64,000 nt of DNA, taken from positions 3,968,001 through 4,032,000 of the forward strand of contig NC_085881.1 of NCBI RefSeq assembly GCF_035222275.1, written 5' to 3'. Origin of the DNA: Podospora bellae-mahoneyi (lineage: Eukaryota; Ascomycota; Sordariomycetes; Sordariales; Podosporaceae). Shown piece after piece: positions 12,391 through 24,344 of this stretch (positions within the stretch are counted from its first letter, which is position 1; each line of letters opens with the position of its first letter). The notes beneath the pieces are model-generated. The model was not told the origin of the DNA. It saw only the letters and a program-made list of their open reading frames with translations, and made no database searches. The translations under genes and the position numbers were made by a program.

Positions 12391-13785
12391 AGAGCAACAC
12401 CAGACCCAACAACACTATACCTCCAAACCCTCGAAAACAACACTTCACCTTCGCCACCATCACCATATCCCCTCCCACCCCTGGCTAAGTCTCTTTCTCC
12501 CTCGGCACCAAAGTAAACAAAAACAAACCACTTCTCTTCCCTTCCCCCCGGCGGCCGCCCCTTTTCGCCTCCCCCCTTTCCCAACCCATCAACAATACCA
12601 CCCTCGCCACCTGCCCACCCAACATCCGCCGACCCTCATTCCCTCCCGTCATCACGTAACATTTAGAAGCCTGCAAAGCCCGCGAAGCCTTCCATTACAA
12701 CTGAAAGAAAGTTTCATGTTAATCATCACATCACCCACCCCAATCCCCCTACCCCCACACAAGAAAATTTCGAACCTTCCACCCAAACTTCCCCTTTCAG
12801 CAAACAAGTCCGACCTCACCGCAAATGTTCGTTTTTCATCCTCATCCCAAACGCTCAGGATAGATGACCCACCACACTTTTATTACGTACGTACCTAGTA
12901 ACACGAGCCAACCACCCTAGATGGCTAGCTGGAAACAATTTACCTAACACCCTACCCCAGCTAAAGACCTGTAGATCGACTTGCTTAGCCTCCCCTCTAT
13001 CGACCTGGAGAGAAAAACGCTAGACCGTTCTCGCCGTCGTCAAAAAATATTAATAAGAAAACTAGCTGGGCACTGCTAAGGAAGGGTCTAAGATTTGTAT
13101 AACCTCGTAGCAGCCTCTGGACGGCCTTTGCTCTCGTGTCTAGATTTTGCTAGTCGGGGGTTCACTTTAGAGCTAATTGCCTCCTAGGCACAGACAGGCA
13201 TGCCACAGACCAAACACCACGAGGCCAAGCACAAATGAAAACAAAAGGATCGAGACCCTCTCTTTCTTCAGAACAGGATCCCTTTTACTAGCCAGCCTAG
13301 CGTGAATCAGATCGTCGTTTGTCTTATGGGGCAAGTGCCTGTAGATCAGGGTCCAATGGAAGTCCAGGCGTGCCGGGTGAAGATCTGAATAGCTTCCTTA
13401 TTTTGTTCTTTTTTTTTCTTTCTTTTTTTGCGGAGAGCAGTCTTAAATTGGTAGTCAAGGGTTAAATATGAGGGGTGTAAGTTTAGTGCAGTTAGTGCCC
13501 CTCCGTATCTAGTTCGAAACTTTTACTCTGGACAAAAAGAGAACGGTGTGAGTGTGAAGCAGCCTTTGGGCCTCAAGAACTGGCCTTCCTACTGCATACC
13601 CAAGGGGATAGATAGGTAGTAGGTATGTGAGTTTGTTCACACCGCTTTCTGTGAACAACCACAAAATTCTATCTCCGATACCTAGCTTATTAGTCACTTG
13701 CCATAGGTAGTAGGTGCAGTACGCAACAAGCATATGTAGGAACTTTCAACAAGCCTTGCCCCTTTCTATCTGCATTTGTAGGGTG

Positions 13786-13817
13786 CGTGTGTATGTGTGT
13801 GTGTGTGTATGTATGTC
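13786..13817. repeat. GT-rich microsatellite
   Basis: An imperfect (GT)n tract, interrupted by GTAT steps, in the gene-free region. Ordinary simple repeat. Confidence 0.7.
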
Positions 13818-16800
13818 TCAACAGACTTTTCTTCCCCCCCTCTCTGCCTGCCGGAGCTCCATACCTAGAAAGATTCACGGACATTTCTGTCGACAACTAG
13901 AGACAGCACCAAAGCAGCTGAGGCTATTGTAGACTAGAGAGCTGAAACTTTCAAGACAGAGACTCTCGCCTCGGCAGTCCATCCGGTAGCTTCGTAACAG
14001 CTGTCAGGTTAGGTATTGTCTGTGTGGTGGTGGTGGTGGTCGTTGACCCTACGTGATGCATACAGACAAGAATAGAGCCTCATCCTTTACATTCACGAGA
14101 CGAGACAACACCACGACCTCTAATCAACAACCAAAAAGAGTTTGCCACGACTGCCACGCCGACACTAGCTACGGTGAGAGTCTATAAAATCTTACGGCTT
14201 TAGACCATGTTCGAACACATCGACGGCGCCATCTTGGAAGATCGACGATCATTTTCACCGTTGATTGGGATAGGTTAGCACTACCACAATCTTGCATCAT
14301 GTGCATCAGCTAAACCCCGGAAGGGGAAGGGGGAGGGGTGTCGGCAACAAACAACATCAAAGAAGCAAAGTCTTATCCGTTGCTGTTTTTGGATCCCATC
14401 GCGAATTCGATCTTTTGCTAGCTTCAAAGATGTCGGTGATTGTGTGGAGGGTGGGAAAGTTGAGATAAAAAGCCAAGACCCAAACTGACACCCCGGAAGC
14501 CCTTCCCCGGCGCCGTAGCTCCGTCGATCATCCGGAGAAATTAGTCCACTCCATCCAGTAACAGACCGAGCTTAATACTTTGATATCAAAAAGCTACTCG
14601 ACACTAGTAGAGAGACTCGAACAACCAGACTTCGCAAGCTAGACCACTATCAGTCGTAGTGGCGACCGGTTGTCGGCACGGCGCGTTCAACAAGACCCTT
14701 CTCTTTGTTTGATTCAAAACCGAAGCCGGAAAGAAAAGCAAAGGGCTAAAACTCGAGGAGTTGAAAGAAACCACAAAAACTGGGGCCTCTATTCGGGTTC
14801 GGATAGGCCAAGACATCAAGTAGCGTAAGGAAAGAGAAGAAAAAAGAAATGAGGAGGCGAAACAAGACATTGGGGGAAGGGAGATCAACAACAACCCTCC
14901 CCCCAATCGCCGTGTGTGTGTACAGATCCCTCGGAGAACCCTTCAGCCTTTCCGGAGATGTCTCAAGCACGGACAGCTTGGAAAGATCCGCTTTTGGTGA
15001 AATAAGAGGCTAAAAAAGGACAAAAAAGTAAACAACAGTTCAAGGTTCCGGGGTAGAGCAAAGACGTCAACGTCGTCCAACGTCGGCGGTTCAGGGGCTG
15101 AAGCTATTGCGAAACAGATCTCAGAAACCAGCCCAAGGAAAGAAAAAGAAGCAAAACAGAGAAGTCAACCGAAGTCTCTTGACGGTTCTGAATACGGCCC
15201 CGCCCCCTCCTTCTCTCTTAACCCCCCACCGTGGCAATCACCAAAGCACGTTTCTGCTTAGCTTGTCGCGCTGAAAAGGGTTCTGGACTTCTTTACATCT
15301 CAACGGGCATATCCAAGCATCTTGGCAATCATCCTTCATCGCCGTTAGGCTGGGAAGCTGAGAATACTCCAAGACAGATTACGGGACGATCTCTGTTCAT
15401 CCTCTGCTTGGTGAATAATGTTTCGAAGCGATCTCCTCCAAGCTATGGCCGGCCGATCCGGTCGGTGGCCAGCCAGCCCGGCTTTCGCTGATGGCGGGAA
15501 AACAATAAGAGAACCCTCTCAGCCAATCCAGAGTCGAATCAGGGATCAAAGATGAAAGGACCCTCTGCGGATAGATAGATCGGGGCCGAGGCGGCGGACC
15601 TGGTGAGAAGGCCCTCTACATTGAGAACATTGATTGGACGAGATGCTACTGTCACCATGACAGAAATTCTCCGTGGATCGTATCTAGCGGCTCCCGCGCG
15701 GTTGGGAAAACCTCGTGTAGTATTTGGCGGATGGTGTGTGGGCGTATGTAGGTATGTGTGTGCCATCATTCGAGTAATAATTGATGCGTTGCTCGGCGCT
15801 CGGGGACCTTAGTATTTCCAGATGTGGGAGGCAAAAAAAATAATAATTTTTTGTTGTCTGCTCCTGCTTTCCTTCCCCAACGAATTGGGCCTGTCGGGAG
15901 TCGTGACACGACGCAGCGAGAACGTGCTCTCTCCGTGATGCCAGGGCTCCTCCTACCTGTGGTAGGTACCTCTCTCTACGTCTTGCATGCAGGTACCGAA
16001 CGTCCGCAGCCAGTTGATGTGCCGGATCTCAGGACGAAACACTTGGGTAGCAGCGAGCCGGGGCACGACTAGATTGTGCGTGCTGCGGTGCTGCTCGTTT
16101 TACTTGTCAATGCCGCCGCGACACCGCTTTTTATCAAGGTACCCCTTCGGTATAGCTTCGGGTGGGCGGGTCGAGATGTTGATGTTTTGGGACCTGGTTG
16201 GCGTTGTGTTTCCCGTGTCTCAGCTGTCGTGTGTGGGTGGCGCCTGTCTCTCTCTCCTTATTTCACTGGCGGTTTCCCACATCGTTGACGTGATAATAAT
16301 GATGGGTGATGGTTGAGGACTAGGAATTCGTCGTTGTAAGTGGCCCAATATGATGTGGCCATGTCCAGTAACAATGCCAGGTACGGTTCCGAGGTGCTCG
16401 GGGCTCCTAAAAGCCCGCGTATTTTCGATCTTGGCTTGCGGTATGTGAGATGGGCTTTCAGATTCCCGAGACGGCCGTGCGAGCATAGGAATTCGTTCCG
16501 ACATCGTCGTCTCGCTGCGTCTCCTGGGCTGGTGCAGATGGCCTCTTGTGACTGCCACCTACGATACCGGAACGTCATGTCGGTGCCGTTGTATCGAAAC
16601 GGGGGTTCTCTATCTCGCCCAGACTGGTTCGACATCATAAAAAGGGAAAAAAGAGACGAAAAGACGCAATCCGCGCTAGGCGCTCAGGGGCCAGCCGCAC
16701 CTTGATGGGCATCCCATCTTGTGTTGCTGCACATACATGCCCCGCCCCCAACCAAAGGAGCAGGTTTGGGGGTAAAAGAGAACATTCGACCCAATCCTGG

Positions 16801-19800
16801 CTGCGCAAGAAATGGAAGCCATGCATAACGTACTTGGGGGGTTCTTGTATTGAGGGAGTCATGGTGTTTTGCCCTCGTGACTGGCCGCTCATACTGGATG
16901 GACCTATCGAGAGAGGTGACTGCGTCGAGGTTTGCCGCCGTCCTGTATGTATGATCGTATGCATCTGTGCGATTGCAGCAAAGATCCGCCTCTTGTTGTC
17001 GTTCCCGTGCCTGGCGCTTGAGCCTAATCTGGCAGTCAAGATTTTTTTCTCTCTCTGATCAAAGAGAAAAAGGCTTTGATGTTTGCTCCTAGCTAGCAAG
17101 GCCTGGCATGCAACCGCAACAGAAAATGGCAAGGCGGGAGCTCAGGGGTGTCGTCTGGGCATCTCTTTGCTCGCCAAATCAACGCTGCGCAGTCGCTCCC
17201 AAGAGCACGGGAGACACACTGGCGTGTATCTGTCAAAATCGATATCTGATATCTCGTCCTGATACTCGCATCTTTTTGCTCCTTTCGTTCCCACCGTGAT
17301 CTTTTGGTGCCGACCTGCAAATCAGGGGCGCTCGATGACAGCCATCTCGACTGGACGCAGCCATCAGCCGTTGGCGACGAGATCCGAGAGGCAGTGAGAT
17401 CCTGCTTGTGACGTTGCCTGCCGACGCGTCTTGTGATGAGTGGTGTAGTTCCCGCAACGGGGGCATCTCGAAATCAAGCACTGTGTGGCGTTTCTGATCC
17501 GCGGAGATGGGTACGGGGGAAGGGCCAGGTCCCCTCTTGAGTGGAAGGGCCATTTACAGCTAGCGGATGTAACCGATATCTCTACCCGGCCAATGGCAGC
17601 GCGGGAGTACGGAGACTGGAACGTGCTGTCGGGACTGCCTCAGCTTCACCAGGCGAGGGGATCCCAGACAAGAGAGGGGAACTCAAGCAATTGCTTGCGA
17701 AGCTTGACAGACGCCATTTCATGGTCAACTTTGGCGCCACTGGTAGTGTGAAAGCACCTTGATAGATGGCCTCCTCCAGGTCCCCTCTAGTAGACCCCTC
17801 AGCGTTCATGTCGGACATTGTAACTGCTTCGCCAGGTCAATAACACGGAGCGGGCGCCTATTTACTGGTTTTTCTCCCGAGCCGGTGTACGTTTGGGCCA
17901 GCACTCGGGCGAAATGTTTTCGTATGGCTTCGGACTCGGGACAAGAGATGGCTGTCTCGGCGACCTCCCGATTGGAATACCATCTCGGCGCGGCGAAGAC
18001 GCAGCGGGTATACACTGTGTGCTACACCACCTCACTGTCTTCACTGTTCATCGGGTGTCGTGTAATGCTCTTGTGAACGGTTCCCAGAACAGAAAGAGGT
18101 TGCAACCCCCACGCTGCAGCTGTTAGTCATCAGTAAAAGGTCGATGACGAGCAATCTGGGAGGTATCTCTGCCCCTCATCCCTTTCCTGGGTCTGGCGAT
18201 ACGTATCAGGTTGGCTGTCGACCCCACTATCATTTTTCAAGTTTTATTTCCGCGTCTGATGATGCCCAAGGTCGTATGGGGGCCCAAAATTGCAGTGACC
18301 ACGCATTTCAAGCATTGCTTGCGAGGGGAGTGAGCTGTTTTATGTCCTGGCCAACGCTGGGGCAGCATGCCAACACGTGGGTTTGTCGTGCTGCTGACAG
18401 TACGGTGTTTGAAAAGGTCATCCTCTTTGGGTCGGTATTCGAAGCGGCATGGTGTGGTGAAGACTATGTTGAGAGGCGTCGGTCCCTTGACTAGAGTGGT
18501 GATGAGGTTCTTTGGTGGCTGATCAGCCTCACCTGTTCCCATCTCGCAGACCAACACACAGGATCTACCAGTCTCTGGCCGTGGTGAAGGTAGAAACTTG
18601 ATATGTTTGATTAGTGGGTGACATCGCTTGAACTCGTACGTTTGAGATACGGTACGGACGACATCTCGATCCCTAGATCAAGGACCGCACACCTCCGCGA
18701 TCCTCCGCACTACTGTACAGCAGACAAAGCCGGCATGGCAAGATCCTAAAAGTGTGCTTCGCGGCGTGCATTGAGGTCCTGGCGAATTTAAATGAGGGGG
18801 GATGGTGAGGGTGCACCCACGTAGGGACGTCCCGCAAACCACAACGCTGGAATCAGCCCCTGCAAGGATTGGATATACGGACTAGCCCTGAACCAGACAT
18901 CCGACTGTTCGTGATGTGGAGAGCAGATGGTGTGCACAGTATCCGTCTTTTCAGCCAAAGGCAATAGTAGTCGAGAGGTAGGATTCAACTATGGGTGTAA
19001 TCCCACACACCATCGCGATGGACCGACTTTCCTCATATTTCCAGGCTCAGTCATTCTGCCCGCGTCTCGAGTGTTGGCAACTTGGAAACAGCAGCTATGA
19101 AGTCAGCGATTTCAAGAAAAGCCACACTCGGCTCAGACCGATCAACAATCTCCTTCATCCCACTGGACTCGAATTTCAAAAGAGCACTCGCGCATCTTGC
19201 TCCCCCTCCCTTCGCTTACCAGGTCCTTGGCCCTGACTAGTGCCTCCGGGGAAGTGTTAAGCGTACCGGAAGCCCTGGCAAATCCACTCGTGAACCGAAT
19301 CAACGGGTCATTTGGCTGAAACGCCCATGTCTGCAGAGACAGGAATGGCATCTGGGGCGGCGCTAGTGTAGACATATCAACCCATCCGGGATTCCCTGCG
19401 TGCGTGTCATTGTGCCTGCCATGGCTCTCCATACAGGCACACGTGCTCGACGTGTAACAGCTCGTGGGTCTCTGGTGCTGTGTAGTGTAGACAAATGGTG
19501 ATGGCGAGGGATTGCTCGCAGTGGTCGAGGAGAGATGCATTCGCCAGAGGCTGATCAAGATGCGAGAGGCACCTGCTGAATCTGGCCCGGCTGCTGCTGC
19601 ACGTTTCTGTGACGCACATCCCACATCACTCCGCATCGGGTGCCCTCTTGCGCCTCTAGTATAGAAAATGACGGGTCACATCCCGAGCAAAGACTTGTGG
19701 AGGCGGATTAGCATCCGGGGCCTCTAGTTTGCGTGTTAGCGCACTGTTTTAGCGGGATGCGCCTTTGCTGGACCTGGACCGCGGAACCGCTTGCAGTCTC

Positions 19801-20273
19801 CAGAGGCCGGCGACCAGTCGGTCCAGTCCGGAAGGCCAGTGGTGGATGAAGCAGCAGGTTATTAGGCGACGGGCAGCAATTTTCGTCAAAACGGATCCGG
19901 CTGTCTGCTGTTACATACAGTCGGCGCACGGTGTTGATGGCCCCGGATGACGTTCCGCTAAGCACCGTCTGGTTGGAGGCATGCTGGACCAGTCACGGGA
20001 CGACATCGAGGTGCTCTGCGGCTTGTCCTTGCCTCGCCCTCGTTACCCCTTGCATTGGGAACTTTCAGTCGATTCTGACGGACAAGATCTGACATCTTGC
20101 ATCTCAGACGCAGTGGGTGATATCTGTGAATGGGTTTTGTGACAGAATCCGGACCGGACCTTGACCTGCTTTCGAGTCTGAGGATCCAGATTCCATTTCC
20201 TTGTCAGTTCGGTTGCTGGCGGTTAATGGCGGTGTCTCACCCACAATAAGAGAACGGTAAGATGGGCACTGAC

Positions 20274-20298
20274 GGTAAGCCCCAGGTAAGCCCCAGGT
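20274..20298. repeat. 11-nt tandem duplication
   Basis: ggtaagcccca is repeated twice in tandem, followed by ggt. Short and unremarkable. Confidence 0.7.
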
Positions 20299-20794
20299 GT
20301 GAAGGCGGGGAAAGAAACGATGGAACGTTGACAGAAGAAGATGATCGGCCGCCAGGCGAGAAACGGGCCGCCCTGAAATCGCATGACGTTTTGAACTGAT
20401 GAGGGCATTATGCTGAGCTATTTCGGTCCTGTATTGAAACCTTGAAACTTTGAACAAAAGTGGAGGCGAAAAATAGCGGTTGACACCAGCTGAGGTCGTC
20501 CCGAGCTGTGCGCACGGTCCCAGCTGCCCTGAGCTTAGCTGGTGTGCGCTCTGCTGTTAGCCCACCCACTGTAATTGCCTCTCCAACACTAACGCGAGGC
20601 GGAAAGCTGAGCTGGTCCCTGGAATTCAAGAGACCCGACGCCGCAGATGTCCATCTGGCGCCACAAGTGCACACACCCACCCCAACCGTGGTATTGGAAA
20701 CGCGACTGCCGAGCTGCCTGTACACTACCTATCATCACCAGATGTATTTTGAAAAGAAAACATCGCCCCCGGGAATATGCGGTAATTGAAGGGT

Positions 20795-20818
20795 GGGACA
20801 AGACCTGGGACAAGACCT
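20795..20818. repeat. 12-nt tandem duplication
   Basis: gggacaagacct occurs twice with no spacer. Short direct duplication in noncoding DNA. Confidence 0.75.
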
Positions 20819-22604
20819 GTGAGTGCCGTCCCGCCCCGAGACTTGGTGATGTCCTGGGAACACTGACAGCGGACAGTGGACAGGTGGGGGTTGATGTTGG
20901 GAATTGCCGCGCTGAGCTTGATGAAATGTTAAGAGCTGGGCTAAGATAATTGCACCGTGACATGCCAAGCATCCGGGCTTGATGCCTCACTCCCGGTTCT
21001 TGGGAGTGGTGGGTGCTGCATGCAGTGCTCCATTCTCTGGGTCCTTGGCTATACCGTGAGCAGTATAGTGCATCCACTAGAGACCCTTGTTCGTGTGCAT
21101 CGCCAGCTGCCACACCTCGCCGTCGACTCCATCAAAAAAAAGAGTTGCGAAATCAACCTCACTTTTTCTTGAAAGGGAAGAAGACACGGAGACAATGACG
21201 CGCTGTCTCGGGACGCCCAAGCCCATCACCTCCATGTCAGACCTTTAACCCCCCCGCGGGGTACCGCGAAGATCCGAAAAAGAAAGGGACTTACTTGAAC
21301 CACTTGGTCCACGAGATGTGCATCATTGAGCAACGAACGAGTCGTCATCTCTCCCGGAGCCTCTCTCGCTAATGACGATGGAGAGCACGGCAGACGAAGA
21401 CAATGCCTCATCCGCTCGCCGGCCAACTGTTGAAGTCGCCCCGTCCGTCCCTTCCGCCTTCCCGCCCGCCGCCTCATCAGGCGCGGTGGATTCCATACTT
21501 TTCTTATACGAGGCTGGACTCCATAGCGGGCATCACTCTCATTCCCCTCTCATCCCCCTCCTACAACTGCCGTCCCGCTGCGGTAAGCACATAACCAAGA
21601 CGCCAAAAACTGCGGTACCTGCTGCGAGTTGTTGGCCGGTGATGGCCACAGTGGAAGGATGGCTCACATTGCATCTAGAGTGCAGCCGGGCTCAGCAGCC
21701 TGTGTTCCGGACTTACTGACTTGAGCCAGACCTTGGACTCTTCTGCTGGTGTCTGGCCGTCTTTCATGTCTCATCGGTCTTGTCGTCTCCACATTCTGCC
21801 ACTTGGATGATGGGTGTGGTGGGAACGAAGGCGGGCGAGCAAGGAGGTCGCCTTGCGCCCAGCTATCAACCCCAAGGAGACATCCACTCCCCCTTGTCCC
21901 CTGTTCCAAAGAACTCCCCAATCCTCGGTAACGAAATCCCCCGGCTGATTCTCTCCCTATGTATCCGTGCTTCATCTGGATCCCAGGACACGATCCACCT
22001 CACGTTCGTGTGGTGGGGGTCGAGGGATGGTCTGTTTCTTGGGGGGGTAGGAGGTACTTTTGGCCTTGTACCTTTTTCTTCTTTTTCTTCTTTATTGCTG
22101 CGGAGCTGCCCCGTGCCCAAACACCCACCCAGCCTGCCAAGTGCAGTATGGTTTATTGAGCATGGTACAAGCCTCTATTTGAACAAGATCTCCGAACGGC
22201 CATGGCAGCCCAGTCGATTGGCTCAGTCAGATCGTACCCCAGCTACTTACTCTCCTCCTCCTTGGGTCCTGGTGTTGATATATGTCTCCCCCTCTCCCCA
22301 CGCCCGATCATCATCCAGTCTGCTTGGACATACATACCTACATCCATACATATTATCTCTCCATCTGTGTATACTCATCATCACTTGCTTGTCAACGGAC
22401 CTTGTGCCCAACGACAACAAGAGTCCTTTCTTTATTAATCATCACGGCGGACATTTGCTTTGCAGAGCTATCATCCCTCCCACACACACTCTCGCTCATA
22501 CACCACCGTTGTATTTCCGGCTGACGGAAATCTCGCACCACATTGACAGTCAGTTCACATAACGCCAAGGACGAAGAAAGATCATAATATCAACTGGGCA
22601 AAAG

Positions 22605-24344
22605 ATGGCTCTCTCGGAACACCTCCCGGCTCCTGCCAGCTGGTCTCGGTGGCCTCAGCATCATTCCACAAGCGGAGACTACGCCATGATGGAGCACAAC
22701 GTGATGCCGTACGAGTCTCGTCAGGCAACGGCCGCTCCCCCTCAACGACCCCCTTTGGCCTCCCAGTACTTTAGCAGCACCCCCTTCAGTCTCGCCCCCA
22801 TCACGAACGGCGTGCCAGCGCCTCAATACCAACCACCCGTCACCTACAGCGGATATCACTCATACACCCCATCTCCAGTCTTGGGTTCACCTTTCAGAGC
22901 CAACACTTACCCGGAACAGCAGACGAGGGTCATGCCAGTCGAGTCCGGTCTTGCCCGAGGGTCAGTGACGCCCCATGCCGGCCATTCACCAGTGCAGGAA
23001 AACCAGAGTCCATCAGTCAAGGCCGAACGTCAACTCTCCATCCCTGCCGAGGTCACGATGCCCTGCAGGACGATCGAGGCGAACTTGACCGTGGCTGGCC
23101 AGCAACCCCACGAGTTCCATACCCCATTGGATACTCTAATGAAGGCGGTCCAGGCCAAGGCCGAGAAGCCAGCTGAGTGCAAGACCGAAACCTCAGGGAC
23201 AGAGGCTCAAGACAGAGGGGTAAGTTGACCGTAATTGCTGGTCAGGCATGGTCCTAATCTAACCTGTCTGCGATGAATAGCTACCATCCTCTTCGCAAAG
23301 CCAGGCGTCCACACGAACGAGAAGAAGCGTTGCTGGGAGCGGTGGTCCACTCAAGCGTTACGCCTGCGGTATCGCTGGGTGCTCCAAGATGTTTAGCCAG
23401 AAAACACACCTCGACACTCATCGGCGAGCCCATACGGGAGAGTCACCTTATGTAAGTTCTGTCTGGTTTTCCTGTGTTGTGTGTATGGCCGTTCTAACTT
23501 GTAAATAGCAATGCACCCTGTGTGGCAAAGACTTCACTCAGCCAGGAAACCTCAAGGCCCACTGGCGCCGGCACATGGGAGAGAAGCCTTTCTCTTGCAC
23601 TCTGTGTGATAAGCGCTTCCCCCAGCGCGGAAACCTTCAGGCTCATATGAAGAGCCACGACAAGACGAGGCCCTTCATCTGCCTGCTCGATAACTGCAAC
23701 AAAGCCTTCTCTGTTCGGGGAAATCTCAAGGTAGGCAGGCTCCTTGCATCGACCTCAAAGATCTGGTCGTACAAACTAATGCTCTGTAGTCTCACCAAAA
23801 CAAGTTCCACGAGGACACCATCAAAAGACTAACAACCCGTTTCGCTACCATCACCGACTGGAGCACCGCCTCCTACGAGGACAAGGAGCTGTTCGAGTAC
23901 CTATCCAACCTCTACAAAAACAGCAACAAGGGAATAAAGGGCCGAGGAAAAAGGCGGAACGTTGCTGTCGTCGTTTCCCAGCATCACCAAGGCCACCTCA
24001 GCACACCCGGCAGCCCGACGAACTCGACCCGTCATCACCACCCCCATCAGTCACCGATGCATCTCCACCACACTGGTCTCCCGCAACTCCAGCTTTGCAT
24101 GCCCCAGCCAAGACACGACGGCCTCCCGTACCACGGCGTCAGCAGCCCCGCGGCATACAACATGAGCAGCCGACCGGCAAGCCTGATGGTCAACACGGGG
24201 GGGCGAAGACCACACAGCCGATACGGCATGTACGACACCGACGAGAGCAGCGTTTCCAGTAGCGGACCTGTCACGCCAAACCCGCACATGTATGGGGATA
24301 ACCACGGGAAGGATCTTGCCTTTAATGACAGGATGCCATACTAA
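22605..24344 (+). CDS. C2H2 zinc-finger transcription factor, Azf1-like
   Basis: Four exons: 22605-23219, 23281-23451, 23509-23730 and 23790-24344, giving 520 aa, all with good GT-AG sites. Four tandem C2H2 fingers lie at about residues 234-343: [16 protein letters not shown]3-[39 protein letters not shown] and [21 protein letters not shown]. The TGE(K/S)P-type linkers are kept, with MGEKPF and TGESPY. Introns cut just before the first Cys of finger 2 and inside the last helix of finger 4. A conserved C-terminal extension follows the fingers ([18 protein letters not shown], then [11 protein letters not shown]), a hallmark I associate with the ascomycete Azf1-like group. The N-terminus is Pro/Gln/Tyr-rich and looks like an activation or repression region; the C-terminus is His/Pro/Ser-rich. 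It should act in the nucleus as a sequence-specific regulator. Targets cannot be read from sequence. The very long upstream region suggests complex regulation. Confidence 0.9.

Larger units (their letters stand above)
11074..22604. other. 11.5-kb region without a recognisable gene
   Basis: Between the SEC8 stop and the Azf1-like start. I read all six frames and found no known domain, no chain of spliceable exons and no transposon protein. Base composition is not the AT-rich, TpA-rich kind expected of RIP-mutated repeats. It holds local features: a palindrome cluster at 12336-12390 followed by a pyrimidine-rich stretch (about 12400-12900), a GT-repeat at about 13790-13820, a GGT run near 14030, short tandem duplications at 20274-20298 and 20795-20818, and a CT-rich leader-like stretch at about 22250-22600. 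The likeliest content is cis-regulatory DNA and long 5' leader exons of the Azf1-like factor, or a noncoding RNA. That is inference. Confidence 0.5.

Noticed and set aside
14604-14970. Minus-strand open frames with hydrophobic Phe/Ser-rich stretches
   Set aside because: Translation of a purine-rich strand gives Phe/Ser/Leu by composition; no start context or family match.
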